64,000 nucleotides of DNA from assembly GCA_001600175.1 (NCBI GenBank), contig BCJC01000003.1, forward strand, positions 1,426,001-1,490,000. Reading direction: 5' to 3'. Below are positions 48,899 to 61,350 of this stretch, in pieces. How positions within the stretch are numbered: position 1 is the stretch's first letter; the number at the start of each line of letters is the position of its first letter. Below the pieces are notes generated by a model. It was not told where the DNA came from. It saw only the letters and a program-made list of their open reading frames with translations, and did not search any database. This stretch comes from Erythrobasidium yunnanense (lineage: Eukaryota > Basidiomycota > Cystobasidiomycetes > Erythrobasidiales > Erythrobasidiaceae). Position numbers and translations under genes: made by a program.

Positions 48899-51800
48899 TC
48901 ACCAGACTGCCACTTTGGAGAACACGTCTTCTTCTTTGTGCGAGTCTCCAGAATGGACGGTAGAGACTACAGTGTTATTACTGTCCGTGGAAGTATTGTC
49001 TTGTCGTCGGCTCTTACCGCTCATTGACGGAAAGCCATCTGTAGCGGAAGAATCACGATTGCCAGGTGACGAGCAGAAAGGCTGTTTAAATCCATTGAAG
49101 GACGAGGATGGCCGAGATGGGGTCATTTGCGGCCTTTCTGCTGAAGCCGGAAGCGAGGTAGAACAAGCAGGCGGCGAGACACTTGATAGATCAGATCGTT
49201 CCGTCAAGCTTTCTCCGCCGTATGATAGTTTCGGTAGTCTGCCTCGAGTTTCTCTTATATTGTCTTGTCCGATATGCTGCTCTTCTTCTTCGTCTGAAGA
49301 GCTGTCGATAGCATCTTCGTTTCCAGCCTCGCACAGCGCAAGCTTTATATCCTTTCTATTCTTCGCTGAGAAGGATAGGCGAGGAGTCCTTGATGACCTG
49401 CCTGAAGTAGGCGAGGTCGTCGCGGAAGCTGCCGTAAGAGCAGCTACGAACTTCGCATGTGAAGCTTCGAGGACTGAAGTATGTCTTCCTGAAACGTCCG
49501 CTATGTCAAGCACGGAGGAAGCGGGCACAGGTGTTGGAAGACTCTGTGTATGTCTATGGTTGCGAGACGTACGCGTTGCTGGAGATGGGGAGCCTACGAG
49601 CCTAGGACTAGAGGCAGCCGTCTTTGATAATGAGTGTTGTAGATGTAGATTGATCGAGTGTGATAATTGCTTATGCTGAGGCGAAGAAGCTGGGGTAGCA
49701 GGTCTTGAAGCTGATAGTAGAGAAGAATATGACGTTGCGCGTTGGCGAGGCTCGACAGCGATAGCAGGATGGCCTGCATGCGCAATGGAAGAACCAGACG
49801 AGGAAGATGGAAGTAAAGGGAGATGATCCAAGCTGATGCTTGAGAAGCCAGCCAGCGCCGAAATCGGTTTCTTACTGAAGTCCAATTCGCGATTGTTTTC
49901 CACTTCTCGTCCAACCATTGTCTTGGCGGATGAAAGAGTGCTAGGAGCAGACGGAAGTGAGACATTCTGCTGAATGGGTGCAAACAGATCCGCAGCTGAC
50001 ATTCTTCTGCCCCTCGTAGGGTTTACACCGCGTATCGAAGCCGTCCAATTCTCATCCGCCACTTCCGGGATCTTGGTCAAGTTAGGTGACGGAGAAGCTG
50101 TCCGCGCTGGACTCCTCAAGCCATGGAATCCATTCAGTATCGGAGAGGAGGACGACGACAGGCTTGGTGAGAGTGTCGAATTGGTATGCGCAGGTACTGC
50201 GCGTCGAGGAGTTCCGTCGTCCGACCTTGCGTTCCTAGATAGAGCAGGTCTCGAATCGACCTTGAAGCTAGGCGATAGCAGCCCGTCTTCAGATACTCCA
50301 GCTAGGCGTCTTGCGTTTCTCACGCTCAGTCCCGAGTGGGTGGCATGCCCTAGATCACTGCTTGTATCCGCGATCACTTCGCCTTCTATCGATTCGTCGC
50401 TTGCGAGCACTGGGTCCGCAGTCACCAGAGGGGAGGAAGGCCTGGAGCCACTTATTGATGTTCGAGGACTAGGTGAGCCTAATAGGTAATTTCCCGCGGA
50501 GGCAGAGAATGGGTTAGACTCCATCTTGGTGACGCTATTGACCTTGAAACTTGGTGTAGAAGGCCTGTCCTTCGAAGGCGAGTCGGCTGGGTATGCAGAG
50601 GTGGTTGAAGGTGGCTGTTGTGTAGCATGACGAGAAGAAGAAGAAGACGAAGCAGCTAGATTTGTGACTAGTTTGCCTAGGTTGAGGAAAGAAGCCGAGA
50701 ATGATCTTCGAGCATAGAATGGCCGTTCGGGCTTTTCTTTCGTCTTGTCACCTCCTCCTCCTAGCGAGATGATTGAGCCTCTCTTCTTGTTCGACTGCGG
50801 AGAAGCTGCGCCCAGTGAAGGAGCCGCAGAGACCGATTTACTGAGTGGATGATGCACTTGCCGCGCATAGTCATAGTCTACTTCTCGCTGTAGTTGGGCC
50901 ACGGTAGGTACGAGTGGAGCGCTCCCTCTCCTCTCAGGCAAGTTGAGCTCCGCCCATATTGGTCGTTCCCTTACGCTTGCCGAATCCAACGAAGCCCTCG
51001 AAGGTGCTCGGTCTCCTAGCGGCGAAGGAGCCCGTACGTTATTGTGGCTTGTAACAGATGAAGAAAGCGAGTTGCGTGGAATATTGAGTACGCGGATGGG
51101 CGAGGAGGCGCTAGAAGCTGCTTGTTGCGCTCGAGCTAGCTCGAAAGACATACGTCGCTCTTCGACGGGCGAGCGTAGGATAGTCTCTGATAGAAGAGAA
51201 GCAGGAGACTGCGGCGTAATCGTACTTTGCGGGACGAAGGGATTGCGAAGGAGGATGGAGCTTGGCCTGTCATTCAAGGACGAAGCTGAAGATGTATTGG
51301 GCATCTCGTTCAGCTTGATGAATGTAGAAGAAGACGGCGTCGTAGAAGATGGTCTCTTCTCTCCTAAGCTGCCGAAGGAAGCTTCGTCAAGAAGGCCCTC
51401 CAATACGGCCTTCGCGTCATCCAGCAACTTCTCGTCGGAAAAGACAATCTCCCTCTTGAGATTCTGTCGAGTGACAAAGCCTGAGCCTTGTAGATCTCTA
51501 CTTGCAGACTTGTTTGTGCCATGGCTGGAGTACCGCCGTGTAGGTCTAGGCGAAGGATGTGCTCTCGCCAATCTCGGAGAAAGCGCTAGCTCGACCTCTT
51601 CTACTTCTCTTACTCCTGCACTATCGTTGTTGTTCCTTTCTTTCCGCCGCCTGGACTCTTTATCCTTTACTTGCGACAGTCTTCGTACCAGGCCAGGCAG
51701 GAAGACATTACTTGATGCTTGGGCGAGCGGTATCCGCGGACTCTGGGGAGGTGAATATAGCGAGGAGAGAGAGGTTGTTGGAGGAGGTAGGGACGACCTG

Positions 51801-52019
51801 CGGTCGAGAGTAGGCCGTTTCGGTGGCTGCTGACCCGGAGAGCCGGGGTTCAGACAATCGTAGGCCTGAGTTGCATCAATAGGAGAATCAGCTAAGTATA
51901 AAGAGGTGAGATATGGCAAGTTGGAGACTGACCTCGAGTTGTTCTAGGGAAGGCCCTTCCTCTTCGAGATGCTCGATAAACAGGCTTTTGGCCTGCGCGT
52001 CGACGTGTAAAGAGGTCAT
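48899..52019 (-). CDS. Large Ser-rich disordered protein, unknown function
   Basis: Two exons (52019-51933 and 51865-48899) give 1,017 residues from MTSLHVDAQAKSLFIEHLEE. No enzyme or fold is recognised. The chain is rich in Ser, Pro, Arg and Ala. It carries many basic-then-Ser/Pro sites (RRLSQ, RRMSF, RRYSS, SPSPAT, SPRLV) suitable for AGC kinases and cyclin-dependent kinases. One short ordered-looking segment is REIVFSDEKLLDDAKAVLEG. The end has TEEEE-like acidic stretches (SSSDEEEEQ) and a tail KEEDVFSKVAVW. Such a protein could be a phospho-regulated scaffold, for example at the cell cortex or in signalling (inference). The start codon and single intron are well supported. Confidence 0.7.
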
Positions 52020-52455
52020 CCGGGAAAGCCAGGTTATATTTCTTCGTCAAGAGGGAGAAGTACAGAGGATATACGGTGTGCGAACGACCCTACGCTCGGG
52101 CGCACAGCACCACGCTGAGTGCCGGTCAGGTGAGAGCCGGCGGAGTTCGGTTGACAGTTGGAGCAGTGAGTATGACAGGACAGGACAGAAGTAGATGTAT
52201 CTTGACTAATAAAGCAGTGCGAACGAGTTGTTGGGATCTGTTGGGACTTGCGATTGCGACCAGGCCGGGTATGAGCTACATGGATTCGAGGACAGGATGG
52301 GATGGACTGAACAGCAGATGTGATGTGATATGTTGCGAATGAATGAACGTAGAAAGCAGCAGAAGTGACTGAAACGATGCGAACAATTGGGACAATTCAA
52401 GCAAGAGAAAGAGAGGAGGGTCTGGGTCAGGACAATTGGGCGGCCATCAACGACG

Positions 52456-53786
52456 ATGAATAGCAATAATGACGATGATAATGCACAGCTTCAAGAAGAA
52501 GTGGATGCCATTATGGACAGCAGCAATCAAGGCAACGGCGACGAAGAGGACGTGACGCTCTCAGCCCTCGTCATCCGGTCATTAAAAGCAGCAGATGACA
52601 TGCTCGAATCACCACCTTCCTCATCTACAGCCAAAGAGACACAACTCACATCCATATTGTCCTCTTTGTCCCTCTGCTCCTCGCTCATCCGTCATCTATC
52701 CCTTCTATCATCAAACGAGACTATCGATGAAGTGTCAACGCCTACATTGCGATGTTTCCTCATTCCATACTATACAGCACTGTGCGAAATACAGAGAAGG
52801 ACAAAGGACTATAATGCACGGACGGAGGTGCTCAATGTCGCAAAAGATCAGCTGCAAGGGTTTATGGATAAAGTGGAACAGTATGAAGTGGTGGATCATG
52901 ATAAGAGGAAGAGATTGTATCTCGAGAAAGGATCACTGGGCAATGATCCTGCAAGGAGGAGGGAAGCAAAGATATTGCAGTACAAAGAGGAAAAGGCATT
53001 GAAGGCGCAGATCGATGTGCGTCCTATCATCACAATGTTTGCTGAAGTGAGCTAACGAGTATTGTAACACAGCAACTGAACGCCCAGCTGGCCGCAAAAT
53101 CGACATCCTCAATCGCATCAGGCAGCGTGAATCACAACGACGCTTCATGCTACGAAGACGAGTATCTTCGCCCTCTCTTACTCACTCAGATCTCACACGC
53201 ATACATCAGAGCACACACCGAGCTCACTTCCATCTCCACCGAACTAGAGCTTCTCTCGCACGCGCCAAACATGAGTGAACTTCCATCCTCTCGGCGAACG
53301 ATACAAGACACGCGTGAGAAGAGTAGAGAGAATGAAGAAGATCGCTGGAGGCTCGATACCCTTCCCTCGTCATCGTCGATAAGCTCGCATAGGCAATTAG
53401 TCGATTCGAGCGGGCGCATACTACGGCCATTCACTATCCTGCCTTCCGCATCATCGGGCATGAATGGCCTGTCTTCCACTTCCTCTTTAGGTACACGTCT
53501 GCGCTTGCAAGGGCAGGTCTTTGGGTCTTCCCATCGTTTACCTACAATGTCAATCGACGACTATCTCGAGATGGAGCAGGAGAGAGGAAATATCCTGAAA
53601 GGCGGAGGAGCGAGGAACACAGAGGAAAGTAAGCGAGAAGCAAGTGATAAGAAGGCGTGGGAGGAGGAAGAAGATAATTATGCAGGGTATGAGAGGGCGG
53701 AAATCAATAGGAGGAAAGCGCAGGAGTGGGACGAATACAAGGATGATCATAAGAAGGGAGAAGGGAATCGTATGAATAGGGGATAA
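52456..53786 (+). CDS. TAP42: TAP42-like PP2A regulatory protein
   Basis: Predicted TAP42/alpha4 protein, which binds the catalytic subunits of PP2A-type phosphatases and links them to TOR signalling. Two exons (52456-53016 and 53073-53786) give 424 residues. The N-terminal helical repeat part contains LRCFLIPYYTALCEIQRR, VEQYEVVDHDKRKRLYLEKG and ARRREAKILQYKEEKAL, all as in the family. The C-terminal half has DRWRLD, GRILRPFTILPS and QVFGSSHRLPTMSIDDYLEMEQERGNI, the strongest TAP42 signature, followed by GGG. The last 60 residues are highly charged (KKAWEEEEDNYAGYERAEINRRKAQEW). An acidic Glu/Asp-rich leader precedes the helical part. The start at 52456 is the first ATG of the frame. Confidence 0.92.
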
Positions 53787-53883
53787 GTGTCTTCCCAGTT
53801 CAGTACTGAAATGCAATAATGTTTCCGGCAACCCGGCTATGATATGCTCTTGTTCCTCTTGACGATTCTTCGTTATATCTTGC

Positions 53884-55343
53884 ATGGCTTCGTCCTCGTC
53901 CTCGTCAAGCTTAAATCCCATCTCTCAGCTCAACGCAGCGTATGCTCGCTATCTGTTGAGCAACGCAGGCCGAGTCTCGCGCATCGAGTCGTCTCTACGG
54001 TCCTTAACATGGCTCATCCCGGGTGCTACACTATCTTCTGAAGGCTTATACACTGGGTTAAACATCGTCAGCGCCTACCATGATGCCTTGCTATCTGAAT
54101 ATGCGACTTCATCGAACAACCCGGCTTCATCAGCGGGAAGCAGCGCGACGAGCTTAGCGCTCCCTGCGAGCCCGCATGCGAGATATACAAGATGGTGGTT
54201 GAAACAGTCAAAGATGTATAAGACGGTAGCGAGGATGCTCAGCATGGTAGGCTACTGCCAGTTACTAGCCGAAATGGCCGGGAAGAAATACAGAGGCGAG
54301 AAGGGTAGATGGAGGGTCGTCATTGCTTTGGAAAGCATCAAGTGCGTCTCACACACTCGGCTCATCGTCTCACAGAAGAGGGAAAGCTGACTCGCGTTTT
54401 ATTTGGCTCGATTAGAGCTGTGCTACGGTTAATTCTCCTGCGACTGACGGCACAGCGCACAATTCTACAACCAAGTATACCAGAGCGCGAAGTCGATCCA
54501 TCTGCAGCTACTTCCTCCACTTCCTCCGAATCACTATCGCTGTCCCTCTCATCCGAGCCTTCTGCTCCCGATACATGGAAAGCATCTCGCACGGGCTTCG
54601 AGATCCCCACCATCGCTTCTATACGAGCTTCTGCAAGTAGTGGTAGTGCTGGAGGAGGGGGAGCCGCAAGAGTCGAGAGCGAAATCGCGGCATTCTTGCA
54701 GACGAAGGTATTGACGATCGATAGTGTGCGGAAACCTTACGATCTAGTTAGAAGAAGGAGAGGCCTAGGAGTCGTTGCGGAGACAGTATGGATCTTGCGT
54801 CCGCTCATCTACGGTACGTCTTCTCTCTTTATCCTTTTACCGTCTTCCTGCTTGACCACAGCTGATCGGGACGTTCAGTGCTTGCACTTAAGCGATATGG
54901 AAAGAAGCACTGGTATCCCTTCCTCCTATCATTGGCATGCGAATATTTCGCATATCAAAATATGGCAGAAAGCCTCTCTTCCTCCAGACGCGGTGGAAAG
55001 GGTACATCCACAGAAGTGGAGAAGCAAGAATTGGCAAAGAGGAGAAAAGCTTTCTGGCTGTATTTCCTGAGAGGACCGCTATATTACGGTTGGACGAGGT
55101 GCGTTGCTTTGTCACATTGAAGGTCGGAGACGGGGGCTGATGACCGAGGATGGTGGTACAGGGACAAGATTGAGAGCTTTACGAATCGCTTCGGAGGCAT
55201 ATTCGGACTCGGATTAGTAGCAAATATCGCGGACGATTATAAGCATCTCATCGATGAATACTACTATTGTAAGCCTCGATTTCCACTTACGGAGCGTCTT
55301 AAGCTAATGCGTGCCGTCTGTCTATTCAGACTCTTCCACCTGA
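53884..55343 (+). CDS. PEX16: PEX16-like peroxisome biogenesis protein
   Basis: Predicted peroxisomal membrane protein that helps insert membrane proteins and build peroxisomes at the ER. The ATG at 53884 gives a Ser-rich start, then ISQLNAAYARYLLSNAGRV, SRIESSLRSLTWLIPGA and LYTGLNIVSAYHDALLSEY, typical of PEX16. KTVARMLSMVGYCQLLAEM and WRVVIALESIKAVLRLILLRL follow. GLGVVAETVWILRPLIYVLALKRYGKKHWYPFLLSLACEY, here named only as its parts WILRPLIYVLA and WYPFLLSLACEY, and KRRKAFWLYFLRGPLYYGWT close the protein. GGIFGLGLVANIADDYKHLIDEYYY leads to the TGA at 55341-55343. Ser-rich and Gly-rich insertions at about 60-75 and 160-220 are longer than in animals. Four introns. A thiolase with PTS2 lies 30 kb away. 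Confidence 0.9.
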
Positions 55344-56014
55344 GAATATCTAGGCCGTAGACAGATCAACATCTTGCGTCCGGCCGGTCGCACCGCTGTT
55401 ATTGATCTTGTGGTGTTGTTGGAACGAATGGAAACATTCTCAAAATATCTGTAGCTTGGAAACAGCAGGATTAACAGTACCCTTTACAGCAAGACTCCCT
55501 TTCTATCCGTCAAACTCGGAACGTAATCTCGTTCTCGATGGTGTGCAAGAAAAGCCTCGATCATCTAACTCCTGTAGCACACCACAATGACATCTGCTCG
55601 CGGACGATCCGACCGATTCCCTAGTTCTATCCCTTTCTGCAACCCTTTTTCCACTCCTGACAATGGATCCTTTCTTGGCCTCATAAGCTCTTTGTCGATT
55701 GGACAGTGAAAGGCAAAGCTGCACCTACAAAAACTGGCCAAACAGCTGCCTCTTAGCTTTGCTCTCCTGCAAGCACTCAAGCAAGAGTTGGTCTACTAGA
55801 CGACTAGAGAGCCTCAGCACTCTCGAGCGAGACTTACAAAAATAGAGCCTCATTCGGCCAACTACACAAAACCAGACGATTCGTCGGACCTCGCACGGAT
55901 TTGTTCCGATTCGCGATACACTCCAAAATCCTTCAAGTAGCGGTCCACCCACCACGCTCACGACTCTCTCCGTCTCTTTCTTTTTTCATCCTACACCTTA
56001 CACCCCGAAACACT
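55344..56014. other. Intergenic, promoter of the following small gene
   Basis: About 670 bp without a coding signal. The last 60 bases before the ATG at 56015 are a CT-rich tract, typical of fungal promoters. Confidence 0.45.
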
Positions 56015-56396
56015 ATGTCCTCGCCATGGGAGCGCCTCCAGTCCCCGCGTCAAGCACTCAAGACCTTCGCTGCTTCGGTACGGCATAGACGATCATCAAG
56101 CGTCGGCTCAAGCCTCTCTTTCGCTTCGTTGAGCAGCAATACCAGCTGGGACACTGCAACTCGCTCGCCTATCTCTACTGGAAGCAGCGTGCCTGAGAAC
56201 GAGTGCATGGAGGTGAGTCCTTCCATCTCTGTCAATGATAGTAAAGTGGTGCTGACACATTGCTCCTTTGTGACAGTACGACCACGAAAGGCTCAATGCG
56301 CCAAACTTTGTGCAAATACCAGGCAAGAAGCTCATCTGGGGTCCCGAGGACTCCAATGGGTATAGGTGGTTATCAATTGTGGACATAGAGGCTTGA
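56015..56396 (+). CDS. Small two-exon protein, 105 residues, unknown
   Basis: The ATG at 56015 opens an exon to 56212 (66 codons); a GTGAGT donor and a GTGACAG acceptor join it to 56277-56396 (40 codons), ending with TGA at 56394-56396. The first half is Ser/Arg-rich (RQALKTFAASVRHRRSSSVG) and probably disordered. The second exon is ordered-looking: YDHERLNAPNFVQIPGKKL, then IWGPEDSNGYRWLSIVDIEA, with several Trp, Tyr and Pro residues. The clean splice sites, the CT-rich promoter and the frame that crosses the intron without stops make it a likely real gene. I do not recognise the family. Confidence 0.6.
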
Positions 56397-57030
56397 TTCG
56401 TGTCAGGATAAAGATATGCTAGGCTGTATCTGTATTTTCTGATTCGATAACGCGGTCGTTAACGATGCTTTGATGCATGATACGAGCTTACGGAGCTCCG
56501 GCAATAGCTGTTGGACCGCAATGACACGATAGAGTCCTCGATAATACAGTGACCGCCAAGCACGAAGAAGTAGTAATGATTTTCAGTGAGGAGTATCAAG
56601 CAAGCTAGACTGATAATGGCTATGGAATCGAGTAGCACAAGAGTCACTGGATTAGGGAGCTGTCAGTAGAGACCTGGAGTGCTTGCGTATATGTTTACTT
56701 ACAGACGGGCCAGCGAGAGGGATTCCGTTCATTCCGTATATATTGCACACGTAAGGGCGGCGTAAGGAGTGCAGTCAAGCATTCTAGTCAGTACTTGAGA
56801 GCTCAATGCGTCGTAAAACCGTTCCCAGATGCTCATCGGAGTTGGCTAAAATTCAGATTCGAAAAATGGAAGATATTGATCCCGGTGCAGCATAGCTCTC
56901 AATTGATGCTTACTGTCCACTGGAATACTTGATGATGCTCATAAAAGCCTCACGATCTCTCACCGGACCCGCTTAAAGCCCTCTGCGTACGAATAAATTG
57001 CCAAAAGCCCGTAGAGACACCAAATTTGGC
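56397..57030. other. Intergenic with possible small minus-strand gene
   Basis: On the minus strand an ATG at 56732 with a GTAAGT intron joins to a hydrophobic segment (PVTLVLLDSIAIISLACLILL) that ends at a TAA at 56459-56461. Another ATG at 56836 begins MSIWERFYDALSSQ. I could not join the two into one model. This may be a small membrane protein gene or chance. Confidence 0.25.
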
Positions 57031-58915
57031 TCACATAGGGTACTGCCCATGTGGTATATTGATAGTCACGGTCTTCGTAGTGCTAAACTCACGCAAGCCC
57101 TCTATCCCGTTGAAGCGTCCGTAGCCTGAATCTTTGAAGCCTCCGTGGGCTATAGTCTGGGAATCCTTTTTATTGCAACGAGCAAAGTTAGAGACGTAAT
57201 GCGCGATGTAAATGGCGTCGGTAGCTTACATGCACTGTTGAGCCATTGATGTGAACTTGACCAGACTCGATCTGCTTGGCGATGTTCCAGCATTCAGCCT
57301 CGTTGCTCTGTGGTGATCATTACATCAGCATGTAGACACACGCACACATGTTCAATGCACTCACGCCGTAAACCGAAGCTGCCAGTCCGTAGTCCGAAGC
57401 GTTGGCCTTCTCGATAGCTTCCTCGTTGGTCTTAAACTTTGTGAATGTCATAGCCGGCCCAAAGATTTCATCCTGATCAATCTTCATCTCCTTTGTGATG
57501 CCATTAAGAACGACAGGCTGAACGACATTCTTCTCTGATTCCTGTTTGCCAATGATGATCTTGGCACCCTTGTTGAGTGCATCTTGGATCAAGTCGTTTA
57601 CTCGATCTGCACTGCGTTGAGAAAATAGACCACGGTATTGCATGGGGTTGTTGGCGTCCATTGGACCGGCGGCTTTGCGAGTGGCATGGTGCGAGTTTAG
57701 GATCTTAGTGAACTCGTCCGCAATATCTTCGTGTACTATCAAACGGTCGGAGCTGCGTAAGAAGTATCTGTCTCAGCCAAGGATGAGCGAAGAGAAGTGC
57801 GACTCACGCCATGCAGATCTGACCGGAGTGGCTCAGTCCACCAAACATGACCGAGTTGGCCGCCGCTTCCAAGTTCGCATCTTTGAGCACGATAACAGGA
57901 GCCTTTCCACCCAACTCCATGCAACATGGCTTCAGATGTCGGCCTGCGACTTCCGCCAACTTGCGTCCTACAAACGTACTTCCTGTGAAGTTGATCTTGC
58001 GGACTGCTTTATGAGCGATGATGGCTTCGCAGACTTTAGGAGAGTCGGCAGGTGAGATGTGCACCATGTTCAACACGCCTGAAGGCAAGCCCGCGTCGAT
58101 GAAGAGCTGGGTAGCGAAATGGTGGATCTTGGGACTGTATTCGGACGTCTTCCACACGACGGTGTTGCCAGCCATGATGGCGTTCGCGAAGCATCGTACA
58201 CCGAGGGTAAGGGGTGCATTCCAGGCTAAGGGCAGTCCTCCGTTAGTGAAGGGCTTCCTTTGGCGTGGATGACACTAGTGAACGTACGAGCAATGCCAAA
58301 GACAACACCATAAGGTACTCGCTCGATGTATGCTGCATTATTTGTATTTCGAAGAACAAGAAATCAGCATACAGTAAAATGGTACACGGAAGTGCGGTTC
58401 CGGAATCTCCGTACCTCTTTGACCATCTTCTGAAGGTGCAATTTCGCCCTTGAGAGCAGTAGCCAGTGCAGCTGTCTCAGAGACTATGTTCCAAGCGAGC
58501 TGATGGTCGACGGCCCTGTAATCTGCCTCAGCTAGGCATGATCCAAGTGATCAGGACACGCACCCCCAGAATCCGTTCGCGGTCGTCTCGATGGTAGCTA
58601 TCTTGATGAACTCATCTTTACGCTCTTCAAGTAGTCGAGAAGCCTTCAAGAAGATTGCTCGTCTTGAAGTTGCTGAAGTGTCTTTCCATGTCTTAAACGC
58701 TTTCGCGGCGCTCTCTACAGCTTTGATCGCCTCTGCCTCATTGACGCAGGATACTTTGTACTGTCAACACACCGTCAGTGAGGTCTATCGAGAGGCCAGA
58801 GAAAGATGCGAAGTACGAGAAGGTCTCCGGTATGCGGATCGTTCAAGTCGTAGGTTTGACGGAGCTCTTTGAAGGGTGCATTGTCCAGGATAGATGGGAT
58901 GGTGTTGTCCGACAT
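57031..58915 (-). CDS. Aldehyde dehydrogenase (ALDH superfamily)
   Basis: Predicted NAD(P)-dependent oxidation of an aldehyde to its acid. The ATG is at 58915-58913 (MSDNTIPSILDNAPF) and the TGA at 57033-57031. The cofactor region includes ERVPYGVVFGIAPWNAPLTL, MAGNTVVWKTSEYSP and KINFTGSTFVGRKLAE. MELGGKAPVIVLKDA has the general-base Glu, and SHSGQICMA the catalytic Cys. DEIFGPAMTFTKF and SDYGLAASVYG follow, then GQVHINGSTVHDS, GGFKDSGYGRFNG and EFSTTKTVTI at the end. The set of motifs resembles salicylaldehyde/vanillin-type dehydrogenases of fungi, so an aromatic aldehyde is a reasonable guess but not shown. About seven introns, all short. Confidence 0.92.
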
Positions 58916-59808
58916 TGTTGGAAGTTGCAGGGACTGAAGTGGTGCAGAAGCAAACAACAACTTCTCGTTCTCTCGCCGCTAAAGTCGCTCCGGGAAAAGC
59001 TACATCCGGGTCTCCGTATCTTTCAAGCAGCAGACTGGCATCAGCTGAGCTGTGAGCTGTAGACAGCAGCCTACGCGAGGCATGTTAGCATTGCAGCTTA
59101 CTCCATACAGGATGCTGGCTTCAGGTTCCCTTTCGGCGTTAAGCTGCATACGTGGTCGGCGATAAAGGCAGTCTGAAGAATGGCAGTCAAAGCAAGCGAC
59201 AGAGTGAAGCCATCAGTAGTTAGTGATGGTCAGCTATCTTTCTATTCTACTCTTGCTGCTTCTGCCCCAATTGTTCGAATAAGCAGCCAGACAGAAACGA
59301 GCCAGTTGCAGCCAGGACCGTGCGCAGATTGTGGTGAAGCTTGAAGAGAGGGTGAACAGGATAGCACAGTCATATCGATTATGCTGTCCCAATGTCAATG
59401 TGACAGTCTACCCTGTGGGTACGCTCATGCGTTCGCGTTGTCGCGTCAGTTCAGCCAGGTCGGCTTTCGACCGCAAGAGTTGGAAGAGAACGAAAGGCAA
59501 TGGAAAGGTCTGCAGGAAGATAGCAGCAGCAGTTCAGACTCAAGATATCGATTCAGAGCGGTCAGATACATCCAGACAGGCCGGCAATAGCGAACCGTCC
59601 GCTTCGTGGATCTGAGTACACGATCTACGTGTCAGTCAGAATGATAATAGATGACTTGCGACTCATAACGGCGACATCGCTGGAACCATAGGAAATACTA
59701 CGATGTCGGCTACCTAGAATGCTTCCGCACACCAAACGCGATCCGAATTTACATATTGCCTGTATCGCTTTGCGAGCCCGAAGCTACACAGACTGGCACC
59801 TCTTCCTT
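58916..59808. other. Long intergenic region
   Basis: About 900 bp without a convincing gene. On the plus strand an ATG near 59226 begins MVSYLSILLLLLLP, which looks like a signal peptide, and frames further on contain Cys pairs, but I could not build a spliced model. It may hold an unrecognised small secreted protein. Confidence 0.3.
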
Positions 59809-61350
59809 CTACTTAGCGGGAGGGTACCTGAAGGTCGCGGTAGCTGGCATAGGATTGGAGTTCATAGCAGATACCGCCTGCGCGGATCTTGGGCGATTCT
59901 TTGAAGATCTCGACGCGTTGTTCGTCGGCATAGCTTGGACGAAACCTCTTCCTCCAATATGGCTCTGATGGGTCTGGCCGTGATCGATAGTTGGCAGGTT
60001 CATCATTTGCATAGCTGAATTTCCACCATTTCGAGAAGATGAAACGGAGCCTGTGTGAGAAGAGCGCGACGAAATGTGTCCTTGACGATTGTGATGGTGC
60101 TGGAAGCTGTTTTGCATACCGGAAGCGTTGTTGTCCATGTTGTGTGAGCCATAGTGAGCACCGAGGTTTAGCTTGGGCTGACCAGCATTTAGAGGCAGAG
60201 TACGTCTTTGACCTGCTTGGAAGGACGCAATAGGCTGGAAAGACCTATCTGGAGTAGGCTGCAAGCGAGGGATGATCGTGAGCACTGTTATAACCGCTGT
60301 GTCTCCGTGCTAAACGGCCTACCTGAATGATACTAGTCGTGGTACCTGCATAACCTCCCGTCCCCTCTTGCTGCTCATTCTGCGCATACATCATCTGCTG
60401 CTGCTGCTTGCCCAACAAAGCACCCGTACTGCTTGCGGTGCCCGTATTTCCTCTACCTCTCGAAACAGAAGCGGGCATAGTCTTGCCTAGTAGCTTATCG
60501 TACTGTGCTCGAAGCTTTGTATACTCTTTCGATGTCTGCTTGTTTGCGTCGGCTAGATCTTGGTTCTTGCGAAGCGAATGGTCGAGCTCTTTCTGAGTCT
60601 GCAGGATCTTCTCGTCGAGGTCTGTCGTAAGATATTACCGTCAGCATGCTGCAAGATTAACGCAACGAAGACTGGACATACGTGCTACTTTGGTATTTGC
60701 TTCTCGAACGATGTTGTTGATGTCTCGCTCCATGACGCTGGCTCTCTGCCAAGGAAACAGTCAGCACAGCGACAACTGCGTCGCGAGACGTGATGTTCCA
60801 CTTTTTGAGCATCCTTGAGCATTAATCTCTGAAACTCCGACTCCATGCTAACTTGGTAGTTCCAGACACCCAGCGCTCGTCTTGCAATCTCGATTATGTC
60901 GGAAGGCGTCAATCCAGCAAGGATTGTGTTCTTGTAGGCTTCACTAGGTTTCAGGTTGGTCACGACGATGTCGTCTCTGTTTCAGCCGCGCGGCCAAGCA
61001 AGACCATCAGCAGACGCTCGCAAGTCATGGGAGAGTGGTCGCAGGCCCATACGGATCCGGAAGAGATGCTTCGCAAGCTGGACATTGGCGGGCGCTGCTG
61101 AATAGCTTTTCTGCGCAGGGAGCTGGAAAGCCGGTCAGTCTCGCTCGCAAAGGTCGCAAGGCTTGTCGCATAATGCGCATACAGCAGAAGATGTCTGTGG
61201 AGTGATACAGATACATCTGAGTTAGCGAAGTGAACTTGGGAGGCCTTTGCGACGCGACTTACGCGACCAAGCCGTCACGATAGCTGACGATTCTGCGAGG
61301 CTGAGAAGGCGCCTACACGACATCTCATTGCATCGTAGCTCGTGTTCCAT
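59809..61350 (-). CDS. HEI10: HEI10/CCNB1IP1-like RING protein (meiotic crossover factor)
   Basis: Predicted RING E3 ligase of the Zip3/HEI10 group that marks crossover sites in meiosis. The ATG is at 61350-61348: MEHELRCNEMSCRRLL starts the RING, and later exons give AEKLFSSARQCPACEASLPDP. After an intron DDIVVTNLKPSEAYKNTIL and AGLTPSDIIEIARRALGVWNYQV follow; this segment is the strongest HEI10 signature. A coiled coil comes next (DEKILQTQKELDHSLRKNQ, KEYTKLRAQYDKLLGK). The C-terminal 200 residues are Gln, Asn, Ser and His-rich, and contain FQPIASFQAGQRRTLPL and RGRGNTG, features of the tail in the family. The TAG is at 59811-59809. Five or six introns. Confidence 0.85.

Noticed and set aside
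48915-51833. Several plus-strand frames (up to 296 codons) opposite the Ser-rich protein gene
   Set aside because: Same effect: Ser/Arg-rich codons read backwards give open frames of Leu/Ser/Ala; no start context, splice signals or domains.
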